This document shows positions 63,399 through 64,000 of a stretch of DNA of 64,000 bases, one piece after another. Under the pieces are notes generated by a model that worked only from the letters and a program-made list of their open reading frames with translations, did no database searches and had not been told where the DNA came from. The first letter of the stretch is position 1; each line of letters starts with the position of its first letter. A program made the translations under genes and the position numbers. Location of the stretch: assembly GCF_905163445.1 (NCBI RefSeq), contig NC_053195.1, positions 6,500,501-6,564,500 of the forward strand, read 5' to 3'. The stretch comes from Pararge aegeria (Eukaryota > Arthropoda > Insecta > Lepidoptera > Nymphalidae).

Positions 63399-63408
63399 TT
63401 TGATAAGG
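63344..63408 (-). CDS. ABCG exon A (first coding exon, ATG at 63398-63396)
   Basis: A long pyrimidine tract ends in CAG at 63411-63409. The ATG lies 10 bases into the exon in a strong context (ATCAAAATGG). It encodes MDLEFRNLTYTVHSRIAR plus one base and ends at a GTAATT donor. 'EFRNLTYTV' is the usual ABCG beginning. The 10 bases before ATG are open in frame, so a longer N-terminus from an upstream exon is not excluded. Confidence 0.88.
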
Positions 63409-63447
63409 CTGAAACAAAAAAAAAAGAAAAGTTAGATTGTACATAAT

Positions 63448-63756
63448 ACCATCATCATCATATCAACCCATTCCCGGCCCACTAGAGGGCACGGATCTCC
63501 TCCCACAATAAAAAGGGGTATCAGGCCGTAGTCGACCACGCTGGCCCCATGCGATTAGAGGATTCCACACACCTTTGATAACATTATGGAGAGCTATCAG
63601 TATGCAGGCTTCCTCACGATTATTTCCTTCACCGTTGAAGCAAGTGATATTTTAATTGAAACGCACATAACTTAGAAAAGTTAGAAGTGCGGGCTGGGAT
63701 TCGAATTCAACCCCCCGAAAGTGAAGTCGAAGCCTTACCCACGGGGCTATCACCGC
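63448..63756 (-). mobile_element. SINE-B, full length, just upstream of ABCG exon A (9-bp TSD)
   Basis: Flanked by TACATAATA at 63439-63447 and 63757-63765. Tail 'CATCATCATATCAACCC' is on the left and the tRNA-like head on the right. Its tail lies 37 bases from the splice acceptor of the first coding exon, just beyond the pyrimidine tract. Confidence 0.85.
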
Positions 63757-63837
63757 TACATAATAATACGTCACAATCAAGTTAAGAAAATGACGAGGCA
63801 CTTCTTACTTGTAAGAAGAGTAAAGAATAAAAATAAG

Positions 63838-64000
63838 AGTTTTAACTCTATCAGAGCTGTATAATGCGAGGCTATTAAAATCATCGTCATTATTATAATC
63901 ATTTTATCATCCGATAAAAGTTGTCTGCTCTCAGATTTGGTAGGTTCGATTCCCAGGAAAATTATATTAGGGTATTCTGTTAAAAAAAAAAACTCAATTT
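63838..64000 (+). mobile_element. SINE-E, copy 2, truncated by window end
   Basis: 'TTTTAACTCTATCAGAGCTG' and 'GGTAGGTTCGATTCCCAGGA' with 'AAATTATATTAGGGTATTCT' match 62660-62880. The A box is lost. Confidence 0.55.

Noticed and set aside
1..64000. Horizontally transferred, viral or symbiont genes, or a new defence-type system
   Set aside because: Every longer frame outside RIOK1 and ABCG traces to transposon sequence or lacks any domain; no gene cluster of unknown function is present.

Overview
The window is nuclear DNA of a moth or butterfly. It is AT-rich, its genes are split by introns, and its introns and intergenic DNA are packed with families typical of Lepidoptera: tRNA-headed SINEs, RTE- and CR1/Jockey-like LINE scraps, Helitron-like elements ending in CTAGT, and hAT-type MITEs with 8-bp target duplications. 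The commonest SINE (called SINE-A here) resembles ones I associate with nymphalid, perhaps satyrine, butterflies. That placement is from memory and is weak.

Only two protein-coding genes could be supported, and both can be assembled exon by exon in a consistent reading frame. On the + strand, 5397..9903 is a complete RIO-type atypical kinase, RIOK1: 4 exons, 515 codons. On the - strand, 63398 down to 12476 is a complete ABCG1/ABCG4-like half-transporter: 9 coding exons, 626 codons, about 51 kb of genomic span. The two genes converge tail to tail, with about 2.6 kb between their stop codons. Nothing suggests a functional link; one acts in 40S ribosome maturation and the other in membrane lipid export.

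Layout. 1-5.4 kb is intergenic DNA with a hAT MITE, a Helitron-like element and two LINE fragments. 5.4-9.9 kb is RIOK1, whose last intron holds two SINE-A copies, SINE-B pieces and two MITE copies. 9.9-12.5 kb is the convergent intergenic region. 12.5-15.1 kb holds the membrane-domain exons of the ABCG gene, with exons G and H enclosed by a close inverted repeat pair. 19.5-20.3 kb holds the linker exons. 28.7-34.8 kb holds the ATP-binding domain exons, including one intron with a non-canonical GC-AG donor. 34.8-63.3 kb is a single first coding intron of 28.5 kb filled with nested transposon debris. 63.3-63.4 kb is the first coding exon, which has a splice acceptor in front of its ATG, so a 5' non-coding exon must lie further upstream.

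No rRNA, functional tRNA, CRISPR array, operon or obvious new gene system was found. The most useful observations are the frame-proven GC-AG intron, the inverted repeat around exons G and H, several nested insertions that can be ordered in time by their target duplications, and a few dispersed repeat families I cannot name. Repeat names SINE-A to SINE-E and families D to G are local labels used only in this report. Repeat borders are good to roughly 10-20 bases unless a target duplication is given.
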